Below are positions 18,087 through 26,615 of a stretch of DNA of 64,000 nt, piece after piece (the stretch's first letter is position 1; every line of letters starts with the position of its first letter). Source of the DNA: Fontivivens sp964399735 (lineage in GTDB: Bacteria; Zhuqueibacterota; Zhuqueibacteria; Residuimicrobiales; Krinioviventaceae); contig CAYNSO010000009.1 of the NCBI GenBank assembly GCA_964399735.1, positions 1 to 64,000 on the forward strand. The letters run 5' to 3'. Below the pieces are notes generated by a model that worked only from the letters and a program-made list of their open reading frames with translations, was not told the origin of the DNA and searched no databases. A program made the position numbers and the translations under genes.

Positions 18087-18953
18087 ATGGCAACTTTAAG
18101 GGAAATTAAACGCCGGATTGCCAGTGTAAAAAGCACTATGCAAATAACCAAAGCCATGAAAATGGTAGCGGCGGCAAAATTAAGAAAATCACAAACCCGT
18201 CTGATGAGCACCCGGCCTTATTCGCGGCAGCTTGCCGATGTTTTGGGGAATGTTGCAAAAAAATCGCGACAGCATTTACACCCCATGATGAAAAACCGGG
18301 CGCCACGCAAGGTTTGTTATGTTTTGTTAACTGCCGATAAAGGCTTTTGCGGCAGTTTCAACGCCAACCTGATCCGTTTTACTAAAAAAGAACTCAACAC
18401 CTCAACTGCCGACAAGAAATATCTTGTAACAATCGGGAAAAAGGGATATGAGCATTTTAAAAGAAATGATTTTCCCCTTTATGCGCATTATATCGAGCTA
18501 TTTAACAACCTCGAATTTACGCATGCCCGGCAGATCACTGCAGAATTGATGAAAGAGTTCAATAATGGGACATTCGACAGGGTTTACATTATATACAACC
18601 AGTTTAAAAACGCGGTTCAGCAAGAAACACAAATTGAACAATTCTTGCCGGTTCTGGAACCGATTGATGATAATGTAGAGAAACCAGGGGCTGTCAGCTT
18701 TTTATACGAACCAAATCCCCAGGTTATTCTGGATAAACTGATACCGATGAGTTTGAATTTTCAAATGTGGAGAATATTACTCGAATCGGCAGCTTCAGAA
18801 TTTGGCGCCCGTATGACGGCTATGGAAACAGCCTCGGATAATGCCCAGGAAATGATCAAAGAATTAACATTGTATTATAATAAGGCCCGCCAGGCGGCGA
18901 TTACCAAAGAATTGAACGAAATTGTGAGTGGCGCCGAAGCGCTAAAGGGCTAA
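18087..18953 (+). CDS. atpG: ATP synthase subunit gamma
   Basis: The 288-residue rotor subunit: N-terminal coiled-coil strand ATLREIKRRIASVKSTMQIT, the central Rossmann-like part with LTADKGFCGSFN, and the C-terminal helix ASEFGARMTAMETASDNAQE. It starts immediately after the atpA stop. Confidence 0.97.
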   Translation: MATLREIKRRIASVKSTMQITKAMKMVAAAKLRKSQTRLMSTRPYSRQLADVLGNVAKKSRQHLHPMMKNRAPRKVCYVLLTADKGFCGSFNANLIRFTKKELNTSTADKKYLVTIGKKGYEHFKRNDFPLYAHYIELFNNLEFTHARQITAELMKEFNNGTFDRVYIIYNQFKNAVQQETQIEQFLPVLEPIDDNVEKPGAVSFLYEPNPQVILDKLIPMSLNFQMWRILLESAASEFGARMTAMETASDNAQEMIKELTLYYNKARQAAITKELNEIVSGAEALKG

Positions 18954-18989
18954 AGAAACGTTGTTGAGATGTTATATGGGAGACAATTA

Positions 18990-20414
18990 ATGGAAAATAT
19001 TGGACAAATTGCACAGATTATCGGTGCGGTTGTTGATGTTCATTTTGAGACCGGAAAATTACCTGAAATTTATCACGCTTTGGAAGTAGACAAGACTGAT
19101 GGCTCTAAACTTGTGCTGGAAGTATCGCAGCATTTGGGTGAAAACACCACCCGATGCATTGCTATGGATTCTACCGACGGGTTGCAGCGCGGCCAAAAAG
19201 TTGTCGACACCAAACAGCCTATCCAGGTACCGGTCGGCAAAGGTACACTTGGTAGAATGATGAATCTGATCGGTGAGCCGATTGATGATATGGGCAAAAT
19301 CGAAGCAAAAGAAAGATGGTCAATTCACCGCGAGGCTCCGGCGCTGGAAGACTTGACTACAACTACCGAAATTTTGGAAACAGGTATTAAAGTTATCGAC
19401 TTGTTGGAGCCCTACCCCAAAGGCGGTAAAATCGGCTTGTTCGGCGGCGCAGGAGTTGGAAAAACGGTATTGATTCAGGAATTAATTAATAATATTGCTA
19501 TTTATCGCGGCGGGTTTTCCGTGTTTGGCGGTGTAGGCGAACGTACCCGCGAAGGAAACGATCTGTGGCGAGAATTCCAGGAAACCGGCGTTATTAACAT
19601 GCAAAACCTGGAAGAATCCAAAGTATCGCTGGTATTTGGACAAATGAATGAACCGCCGGGCGCCAGATTGCGGGTTGGCCTTTCAGCCTTGACCATTTCC
19701 GAGTATTTCCGCAATGTGGAACATCGCGACGTGCTCTTGTTCATTGATAATATTTTCCGTTTCACCCAGGCTGGGTCCGAAGTGTCCGCTTTGCTGGGAC
19801 GTATGCCCTCTGCTGTAGGTTATCAACCAAACCTGGCTACTGAAATGGGCTTGCTGCAGGAACGTATCACTTCTACCAAAGACGGCTCCATTACTTCCGT
19901 ACAGGCTATTTATGTGCCGGCCGACGATTTAACCGACCCGGCCCCGGCAACAACCTTTAGCCATTTGGATGCAACCACAGTTTTAAGCCGTGCGCTGGTG
20001 GAACAGAGTATTTATCCGGCAGTAGACCCGCTGGATTCCACTTCCCGAATTCTCGATCCGCGTATATTGGGTGAAGAGCATTATAATGTTGCCCGGACTG
20101 CCCAAAAAATACTACAAAAGTACAAAGATTTACAAGATATTATTGCCATTTTGGGTATGGAAGAATTGTCTGAAGAAGATAAAATTACTGTAAACCGCGC
20201 CAGAAGAATACAACGCTTCCTGTCGCAGCCGTTTGCCGTCGCCGAGCAATTTACCGGTTTTGAAGGCAAGTTCGTAAAACTGGAAGACACTATCCGGGGC
20301 TTTAAGGAAATTATCGAAGGAAAGCATGATGATTTGCCCGAACAAGCATTCTGGATGGTTGGCACAATAGAAGATGTGATAGCCAAGGCCGAAAAAATGC
20401 GGGCAAACCAATAA
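18990..20414 (+). CDS. atpD: ATP synthase subunit beta
   Basis: A 474-residue catalytic beta subunit. The ATG at 18990 gives the standard start MENIGQIAQIIGAVVDVHF and has GGGAGA correctly placed; an in-frame ATG at 18969 would add seven untypical residues. Walker A is GGAGVGKTVLIQEL, the catalytic Glu lies in GVGERTREGND, and Walker B is VLLFIDNIFRF. It makes ATP in the F1 head. Confidence 0.98.
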   Translation: MENIGQIAQIIGAVVDVHFETGKLPEIYHALEVDKTDGSKLVLEVSQHLGENTTRCIAMDSTDGLQRGQKVVDTKQPIQVPVGKGTLGRMMNLIGEPIDDMGKIEAKERWSIHREAPALEDLTTTTEILETGIKVIDLLEPYPKGGKIGLFGGAGVGKTVLIQELINNIAIYRGGFSVFGGVGERTREGNDLWREFQETGVINMQNLEESKVSLVFGQMNEPPGARLRVGLSALTISEYFRNVEHRDVLLFIDNIFRFTQAGSEVSALLGRMPSAVGYQPNLATEMGLLQERITSTKDGSITSVQAIYVPADDLTDPAPATTFSHLDATTVLSRALVEQSIYPAVDPLDSTSRILDPRILGEEHYNVARTAQKILQKYKDLQDIIAILGMEELSEEDKITVNRARRIQRFLSQPFAVAEQFTGFEGKFVKLEDTIRGFKEIIEGKHDDLPEQAFWMVGTIEDVIAKAEKMRANQ

Positions 20415-20434
20415 TTATTGAATAATATACTCTT

Positions 20435-20839
20435 ATGACAGATAAAAATTTTAAACTGGAAATTATCACTCCTGAAAAGACCATCTTTTCAAATCCGGTC
20501 GATCATGTCAAGGCCCCTGGATATAATGGTTATTTTGGCGTAAAACCGGATCACATTCCGTTTTTAACGGTATTACAAACCGGCAAGATCAAAGCTCAAT
20601 TTGGCAAGGAAGAAAAATTGTTTGCCATCAGCGGCGGATTTGTGCAGATTGCAGAAAACATTATGGTTGTTTTGGCGGAATCGGCAGAAGATGCTGCATC
20701 GATTGACCCGGAACGCGCACAGCGCGCCCGGGACAGAGCTTTGAAAAGATTGCAGGATAAAGATAAAGATACGGATATTCCACGTGCAAAAGCCGCTCTG
20801 TTACGGGCTTTGAACAGACTTGAAGCTGTAAAAATGTAA
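20435..20839 (+). CDS. atpC: ATP synthase subunit epsilon
   Basis: The 134-residue epsilon subunit: an N-terminal beta sandwich (FKLEIITPEKTIFSNPVDHV ... LFAISGGFVQIAENIMVVL) and a C-terminal helical pair (RAQRARDRALKRL ... AALLRALNRLEA) that can inhibit ATP hydrolysis. It is the last gene of the atp operon; a hairpin terminator follows. Confidence 0.95.
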   Translation: MTDKNFKLEIITPEKTIFSNPVDHVKAPGYNGYFGVKPDHIPFLTVLQTGKIKAQFGKEEKLFAISGGFVQIAENIMVVLAESAEDAASIDPERAQRARDRALKRLQDKDKDTDIPRAKAALLRALNRLEAVKM

Positions 20840-20871
20840 TTAACAATCACACTGATGGTTTCGCTTATGCA

Positions 20872-20961
20872 GCTATTATAGAAAAATATATTACGGCGCC
20901 ACAACCTGGTGCCGTTTTATGTTTTTGCAGAAATGATAAATGACCGTAGTTCTATAATAGC
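20872..20961. repeat. 12-bp perfect inverted repeat enclosing the atp terminator
   Basis: GCTATTATAGAA at 20872-20883 is exactly complementary to TTCTATAATAGC at 20950-20961. The atp terminator hairpin lies between the two arms, so the region could form a nested structure. The right arm contains TATAAT. Confidence 0.6.
20893..20927 (+). terminator. Rho-independent terminator of the atp operon
   Basis: Nine-pair stem ACGGCGCCA/TGGTGCCGT (one G-U) with loop CAACC, followed by TTTTATGTTTTT, 54 bases after the atpC stop. Confidence 0.8.
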
Positions 20962-21033
20962 AAAAAAGCGAACACAACCCTCTTGAGCAGGGTCAAGAAT
21001 TGAATAACACGTTGGAGCCGGGAGCGGCGCCGG

Positions 21034-21055
21034 CAGGACATGGTCCTGTTTCTTT
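21034..21055 (+). terminator. Small second hairpin with T-rich tail
   Basis: CAGGAC-ATG-GTCCTG followed by TTTCTTT, upstream of the three-gene envelope cluster. It may be a backup terminator or an attenuator-like leader element. Confidence 0.35.
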
Positions 21056-21131
21056 ACTAGCAGAAAATATGTTTGAATAACAGGTTAAACTTAACAGGAT
21101 TAAAGGTTGGAATTTTTTTGGAGGAAGTTTT

Positions 21132-22205
21132 ATGTTTAGCTTTCGGTATGATATTTCAAGTGAAAACATTGAAAGAATCTTTTCCAGAATAGAGCAAAAT
21201 GAAAAAATTAAAGTAAAAATTGACTCGGATTCAAAGCAGAAAATTCTTCAAGAGTTTGAACAGATATGTAAAAACAACAAAAACCGCCCGGTATTAAAAC
21301 GAATCAAAGATTTTTTGATCTCTTTTGTAACCGATTGGCCGGGAAGTTCCGGCTCCACAGAAACTGAAATAAAAAGTGTTCTGGAAAGGGTATTAAAAGG
21401 ATCCGGTAATGCCGATTATACCGATGAAGTGATAAGGCAATATGTTTATGAAATAACCTATTATTATCCGCAAAACGAAATCGATTCCACCGACGAGTTG
21501 TGGCATGTACCGATCTTTTTGGTTTTTATTCTGGTTTTATTTTTCTTGTTTTCATTTACCGGGTACAGCCAAAAGTTTGTTGATGTCGTCAAGATATCCA
21601 ATGACCTGGCAGATTTTGAAACCCCGTCACGGTTTAAAATGGCTATAGGCCTGGTGTTCTTTTGGATCGGATCCGTTGCGTTTTTATTCGCAGTTTTGGT
21701 TCCCTTCATCAGCGCCTTTCAGTTCACCAAAAACAAGGTCGCACAAAAGTCTGTTGAATTCCGGCGGGGATTTTTCAGCATTATTCCCACAAAGATTATG
21801 AACCTGGGTATTATTCCCATGATTTTTGCTATCATCGGCATTATCTTTTTCAAAGAAAACCAGTTATTAGACTTTAAATATTACTGGAACACCTGGTATT
21901 TAATGTTTGGCGTAATGCCGGATTATAAAATAGTATCGCAAATTGCTTCTTTTAAATGGGGTTTCAGTCAGCTGCATTTTATTATGGTGCTGGGTGGCCT
22001 TGCTGAAGTTGGCGCATTTTATCTGGGTTACAAATTTCCCAAACAATACCGCCCCAAGGAAGTCGCCGGCAAAAGAGAAGTGCAAACAATCAAAACCGGA
22101 TCCAAAGGGAGTGCGGTTGTTGATGTGCAAAAAGTACAGATCAATCCTGATGAAATAGCCGAAGGTATTAAAATTGCATTAAATAAAGCAAAAATTAACA
22201 TTTAA
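21132..22205 (+). CDS. Polytopic membrane protein of unknown family (envelope cluster, gene 1)
   Basis: A 357-residue protein I do not recognise. Residues 1-120 are soluble and helical. Four membrane segments follow: about 125-146 (IFLVFILVLFFLFSF), 168-192 (AIGLVFFWIGSVAFLFAVL), 219-238 (IMNLGIIPMIFAIIGIIFF) and 277-298 (LHFIMVLGGLAEVGAFYLGY). A basic and polar tail ends in ADP-like repeats of no known motif. GGAGG precedes the ATG by eight bases. It is followed after 60 bases by a single-pass periplasmic protein and then a beta-barrel-like protein; the three probably form one transcript and one envelope machine. The last helix pair loosely recalls GldL of the type IX secretion motor, but I cannot claim homology. 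Confidence 0.75.
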   Translation: MFSFRYDISSENIERIFSRIEQNEKIKVKIDSDSKQKILQEFEQICKNNKNRPVLKRIKDFLISFVTDWPGSSGSTETEIKSVLERVLKGSGNADYTDEVIRQYVYEITYYYPQNEIDSTDELWHVPIFLVFILVLFFLFSFTGYSQKFVDVVKISNDLADFETPSRFKMAIGLVFFWIGSVAFLFAVLVPFISAFQFTKNKVAQKSVEFRRGFFSIIPTKIMNLGIIPMIFAIIGIIFFKENQLLDFKYYWNTWYLMFGVMPDYKIVSQIASFKWGFSQLHFIMVLGGLAEVGAFYLGYKFPKQYRPKEVAGKREVQTIKTGSKGSAVVDVQKVQINPDEIAEGIKIALNKAKINI

Positions 22206-22265
22206 CAAAATCTCCGGCAGGCGCTAATAAGAGAGTATAATGTTCAATAAAAGGGATGATAATCC

Positions 22266-24248
22266 ATGAGTCGTAATGCGATAATTATGATTTTATATAT
22301 AATGATGTTTTTGGTAACGGCCTATTTAAAGTTTATCAATCCTCATTTACTGGATCAGCCAAAAAACGAATTAACCCGTGAAATACTAACAAATAACGGC
22401 AGTATTATTATTGGCGATTCGTTAAATGAAGTTCGGAACTATTGGCCGCTGGTTTCCGGGCGGCATGTTTTTTCTTTCAAGCTGGCCAAGCAAATTGATC
22501 AGGTTGTTATCAATCCCGAAGGCAAAACCGAATACCGACTTGAGGGCGAAACGGGGAACAAAGTCAATGTAATACAAGAACCGGAACCAACCGAAACACG
22601 GGATAGAAGAGACAGAAGAAGAAATACTTTTCAATTGGTCATTCCCGATACCAGTTTTGCTAACCACGATGAAATTTATTTTTTCTATAAAAACAAAAAC
22701 AATTACCAAATGTATCATTATACCTATCAAATCAAACGGGAAAACAATACAACCTCTATCATTAAATATGAAAACAGCAGAAAATCCTTTCAAACCGTAA
22801 ACCTGGAAAAACAAGGCAGCGATTTTTATGATTTTCTTGAATTAAATCATACCAAAGAGATCACTCATCTCTATGTATACAAGCGATTAAAATTAACAGA
22901 AGAAAAAACCAATGCCCCCTATTCACCCGACAAGCAAGTGCTGCTGGATGTGCAAAAGATCGGCTCTGTTTCGGAACAAGGGAGTAGCGCAAAAACTTTC
23001 GGGAACCAGAAAAAATCCCGCTTTACAGCCGATATTTTCAAAATCAACCTTTTAGAGGGAACATATACCAAAGAAAAGACAACTTTTGAAGATAGCCGGG
23101 TTTATTTCCCGGTTATTTTCAACATTCCGGAAGCAGCGCAACTGGCGGGTAATTATGCCGACATAATTCAGGAAGTCTCTTCAGGTGGTGTAACTTGCCC
23201 AATGCATATATTCCATGTCGGGCCGAGAGGCGCAACAGATTTTCAACTGATTTATCCTCCGGAAAATTACCAGGTACGGCTGAATATTCCTGTCGGCACC
23301 ACCTATAAACAAACAGTATCCGCCACCTTCCCGATTGACCGGTTTACGTTGAGTGTAGAAGGGAAGGTACTATTGAGCAACCTGGACATTACCACCTTGT
23401 CGGATGGAAATCCCCGGTCATTGCCTAATGGTATGAGTATCACTTCTTCAAATCAAAGAACGGTTCTGGATATTGATATTCCTGTCAGCACAACTCAGGA
23501 TATTAGTGCACGTGGTAATACGTTTGTCAAGGTATCATTGCAAGCTTATGCCGGAGCAGTAGAACGAACCAGAAATTGGCTGGTGGAAGTCATTCCCTAT
23601 CGTTTCCAGGTGTGGCCGCCGATCACTCCGCAGCGAATGCAGGGCCATGAGCAGGACTTGTTAGACGCCTTTGTTCGTTCTTACAGGGACGAAAGCCGAT
23701 ACCCCGTTACCCGTCAGCAAACCTCCGGGCGCGAACTGGTTTATGAAACGCGTGACGTTAATGTGTTTTATTCATTGAAAAATGTCAATACCGACCATAT
23801 CAAAAATATTATCATCCGAACCAGTAATGGAGAAGAGAAAGTCGAATATCCAAATGATTTGGGATATTTTGTTTATAAAATTGGTCGTGATGTTCGTTAC
23901 GTTGATTTGATTGTTAATACAAAAAGTAATCACAGCCATCCCAGAAGATTTTTAGTAAAAAGCGTGCCAAATACCGGCCTCGATTTGGTAATCAGAAGCG
24001 ATGGCAGCAGCGGAATTTATACAGCCAAAATAGATTATAAAGATTATTTTAACGATCCAATAGAAATAAACAGAGTTGAAGCGAGATCACAGTTTTCACC
24101 CAATTTATCTTATAATCTATCAGATGATTTGATTTTCCTGAACAATGCCAGTCCGGGCGACCGACTGGATGTAACATTATACTACACGCTTAAATACGAA
24201 AGCAGTCAGCAACGCGAAGTGACGCCATTGAATTTACCAAATCAATAA
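22266..24248 (+). CDS. Single-pass protein with large beta-rich extracytoplasmic region (envelope cluster, gene 2)
   Basis: A 660-residue protein with an N-terminal membrane anchor (residues 5-23) and then about 630 residues of beta-strand-rich sequence that look like serial Ig-like domains. There is a charged linker with many Arg/Asp around residues 112-120. No enzyme motif and no known family is recognised. The layout (one helix, then stacked periplasmic domains) is that of periplasm-spanning linkers such as GldM, and its neighbours are a polytopic inner-membrane protein and an outer-membrane-like barrel, so a bridging role is inferred. AGGGA lies upstream of the ATG. The gap to gene 3 is 14 bases. 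Confidence 0.72.
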   Translation: MSRNAIIMILYIMMFLVTAYLKFINPHLLDQPKNELTREILTNNGSIIIGDSLNEVRNYWPLVSGRHVFSFKLAKQIDQVVINPEGKTEYRLEGETGNKVNVIQEPEPTETRDRRDRRRNTFQLVIPDTSFANHDEIYFFYKNKNNYQMYHYTYQIKRENNTTSIIKYENSRKSFQTVNLEKQGSDFYDFLELNHTKEITHLYVYKRLKLTEEKTNAPYSPDKQVLLDVQKIGSVSEQGSSAKTFGNQKKSRFTADIFKINLLEGTYTKEKTTFEDSRVYFPVIFNIPEAAQLAGNYADIIQEVSSGGVTCPMHIFHVGPRGATDFQLIYPPENYQVRLNIPVGTTYKQTVSATFPIDRFTLSVEGKVLLSNLDITTLSDGNPRSLPNGMSITSSNQRTVLDIDIPVSTTQDISARGNTFVKVSLQAYAGAVERTRNWLVEVIPYRFQVWPPITPQRMQGHEQDLLDAFVRSYRDESRYPVTRQQTSGRELVYETRDVNVFYSLKNVNTDHIKNIIIRTSNGEEKVEYPNDLGYFVYKIGRDVRYVDLIVNTKSNHSHPRRFLVKSVPNTGLDLVIRSDGSSGIYTAKIDYKDYFNDPIEINRVEARSQFSPNLSYNLSDDLIFLNNASPGDRLDVTLYYTLKYESSQQREVTPLNLPNQ

Positions 24249-24262
24249 TTACGGAGGAATGA

Positions 24263-26488
24263 ATGAAAGGCTGGAATAGAGTAATTGTTTTTACTTTCCT
24301 GTTCTGTTTTCCGGTTGCGCTTTTTTCACAATTTGCGGGCGAAGAAGTCTGGTATACGAATAAAGCTTTGAACCAGGGTAACGGTAACGCTTTTACCGAT
24401 TTTATGAACTTGTTGCGCAGTGAAATCATTGGCGATGCTGAAATAGCCGGCGCTACCGAAATTGATGTTGTGTTTGCCTATAATGAAACCGAGCGAAAAA
24501 GTGAAATGACAAGACTGGAAATAACCTATGCCGGTCGAAGCAATCCAGATCGCCTCGAAGTGAACGATCCCGGTAAAGTAACTGATGTTCCCATGCGGGT
24601 ATTACAATATTGCTTTTCTGATCAGTCTACCAGCGTGGACCCCCGTTTGATGGATAATTACCCGATATTTGTCCGCAAGGAAGAAGTATTTCTTTCCCGT
24701 GAAGCCGGGGCCGAGGAAATTGGCACAGATTCTTTTGTCTTTGATAAAAAATTGAGTCCTGATGAAACCCGTCGCTTTATTGATCGCCTGAATGAAAAGC
24801 TTAATCTTGGTATAGCGCTAAACGACGAGGATATTTCCGATTATCAGATCGTAATGACTACCAAAGGATCCGGTCGGTTTAAAAGACTTATAAACCTTAA
24901 ATTTTTAAAAGAAGGTCAGGAAGTAAAAACCCTCAAGGGCGCTGAAGTGAATAATGCTTTTAAAAGCAGCCGCGAAGCAGGTGAACTAGGCAAGGAATTG
25001 TGGCTTGATTCTTATAAACAATCTTCCGATCTGAATTTGAACCGGAAAAACTGGCCATCAAAATTTAGCATTCGATACTATATCAAAAACCAGGGCGTTG
25101 AATTTTTTATGGACAGCATTATTGTTTCCGGTATCAAACGCGGCAAACCCGATGTACTATATACCGCTGAAAAATTGAATGAAATATCAATTAAAGCCGG
25201 AGCAGACCTGAAAGGGATTGCCAAAAACATTATTCTTAAAACCGGCCTTGAAGATAATGTTAGAGCTATTTTAACCAATAATTATAATGTTGCCCAGTTA
25301 CCCCCGGAAGGAACCTATGAATATGATAATGCTGTTGAGAACAGCTTTTCTCTGGTTTCTTTTGTTTCAATGAGTATTAATGCGCGCGACGCTGATGATG
25401 AAGTGAATAAAACCAGCTCTGATGTCGGCAACGACTATTATCAATACCTGGAAGAAGATGCGTTATGGCAGAAATATTTTAATTTAAATTCCGGGTACTG
25501 GTCTGCCTCTACCGATGTAACGGTAAAAGGCAAAGATTATATGAGCAATTTGTTTGAACTAGGCTATGATAATATATCTTCATCTGTAAACCTTAAAAAC
25601 CATTATCTGACCTTTGGAACCAATTTGGGCCAGGAACAACTTAATTATCCCTTTGTTTGGTCCGGCAGCCAGGCCATATATATGAATTGGCAGTTTTCCA
25701 AAAGTATGCGGGATATTACCAAAGTTGTTGATAACATCTCTGTTAGTTACAGATCGTATAATTCATATATGAATGAATTGATAAATGAAGTTGAGCATGC
25801 GGTAGACAATAAATATTTAAAACGAGACGATAAAATCAATCGTCGGATTGCGCTGAAAAATTTACAATTTGAAGCCGGCAAAACATTTTATTTCAACAAA
25901 GCAAACCGCTATAAATTCCCGCAGCTTGATAATATTAAAGTATCCATCCCCTGGCAGTTACCAATTACCTATCGCTCTACTCATAATGTTGGCGGCGATA
26001 ACAATATTACCGGCGCGGCGGATTATAACAATACCTATACTTATATCAAACAGTTTACCGGTATATGCGTGGGCTTGAATTTTGACCGCGAAACCGAGTA
26101 CGAGTTGGGCAATTATTACCTGCGCACTATTGGTGTATCGTGGTTTCAATTGCATGAACAAAAAAATAACATGATAGAAAACGGTGTTTTCTATTCAGGT
26201 CTCCGCGATGCGGATGGAAATATTCAATTCAACAGTGATGACCCGGAAAAGATAAATATGTGGTTTATTGATACACAGTTTGGATACCCGGATCATAAAA
26301 CCGGCCTGGATAAATTCATTCTTAAATGGCGTTTTGGTGTAGGCGACCGGTGGTCTCATTTAATAACCACGCAAATGCAAGTATCCGGTGCATTGTGGAT
26401 TGATGTAAAGCTGGCATTTTATGAAACCAAATCATTTGCCTATAACAAGGTGTTTATGTTGGGTCCGGTATTTAGAATTAATTATTAA
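24263..26488 (+). CDS. Outer-membrane beta-barrel-like protein (envelope cluster, gene 3)
   Basis: A 741-residue protein with a cleavable signal peptide (VIVFTFLFCFPVALFSQ), an N-terminal half of mixed alpha/beta sequence and a C-terminal half of alternating amphipathic strands with many Tyr/Asn/Trp. It ends in KVFMLGPVFRINY, a terminal aromatic as in outer-membrane barrels. No named family is recognised. GGAGG lies just before the ATG. It is the last gene of the cluster; a strong terminator follows 63 bases after its stop. A pore, receptor or secretion channel working with genes 1 and 2 is plausible. Confidence 0.75.
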   Translation: MKGWNRVIVFTFLFCFPVALFSQFAGEEVWYTNKALNQGNGNAFTDFMNLLRSEIIGDAEIAGATEIDVVFAYNETERKSEMTRLEITYAGRSNPDRLEVNDPGKVTDVPMRVLQYCFSDQSTSVDPRLMDNYPIFVRKEEVFLSREAGAEEIGTDSFVFDKKLSPDETRRFIDRLNEKLNLGIALNDEDISDYQIVMTTKGSGRFKRLINLKFLKEGQEVKTLKGAEVNNAFKSSREAGELGKELWLDSYKQSSDLNLNRKNWPSKFSIRYYIKNQGVEFFMDSIIVSGIKRGKPDVLYTAEKLNEISIKAGADLKGIAKNIILKTGLEDNVRAILTNNYNVAQLPPEGTYEYDNAVENSFSLVSFVSMSINARDADDEVNKTSSDVGNDYYQYLEEDALWQKYFNLNSGYWSASTDVTVKGKDYMSNLFELGYDNISSSVNLKNHYLTFGTNLGQEQLNYPFVWSGSQAIYMNWQFSKSMRDITKVVDNISVSYRSYNSYMNELINEVEHAVDNKYLKRDDKINRRIALKNLQFEAGKTFYFNKANRYKFPQLDNIKVSIPWQLPITYRSTHNVGGDNNITGAADYNNTYTYIKQFTGICVGLNFDRETEYELGNYYLRTIGVSWFQLHEQKNNMIENGVFYSGLRDADGNIQFNSDDPEKINMWFIDTQFGYPDHKTGLDKFILKWRFGVGDRWSHLITTQMQVSGALWIDVKLAFYETKSFAYNKVFMLGPVFRINY

Positions 26489-26550
26489 TTGCAAGTAGTT
26501 ACAGAACTGCAATTCGTTATTGATTTTTTTCCTAAAGAATCTTATCTTTA

Positions 26551-26585
26551 AACCGTCAGGTAAAAGTTACCTGACGGTTTTTTTT
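26551..26585 (+). terminator. Strong rho-independent terminator after the envelope cluster
   Basis: A perfect 13-pair stem (AACCGTCAGGTAA/TTACCTGACGGTT) with a three-base AAG loop and eight Ts. It separates the envelope cluster from aspS and also rules out an aspS start upstream of it. Confidence 0.92.
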
Positions 26586-26615
26586 AACATCGCAGAACAG
26601 ACAGGGCTCCATCAC

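Noticed and set aside
20953..20958. TATAAT as a promoter for the envelope cluster
   Set aside because: No acceptable -35 element lies 16-18 bases upstream; the nearest TTGCAG is 22 bases away.
21132..24248. Naming the two membrane proteins GldL and GldM
   Set aside because: Topology is only loosely similar (four helices versus two in GldL), and no diagnostic GldL/GldM sequence motif could be read.
26520..26615. Upstream extension of aspS to a start at 26520
   Set aside because: It would contain a perfect rho-independent terminator, and AspRS proteins start at the position of the ATG at 26616.
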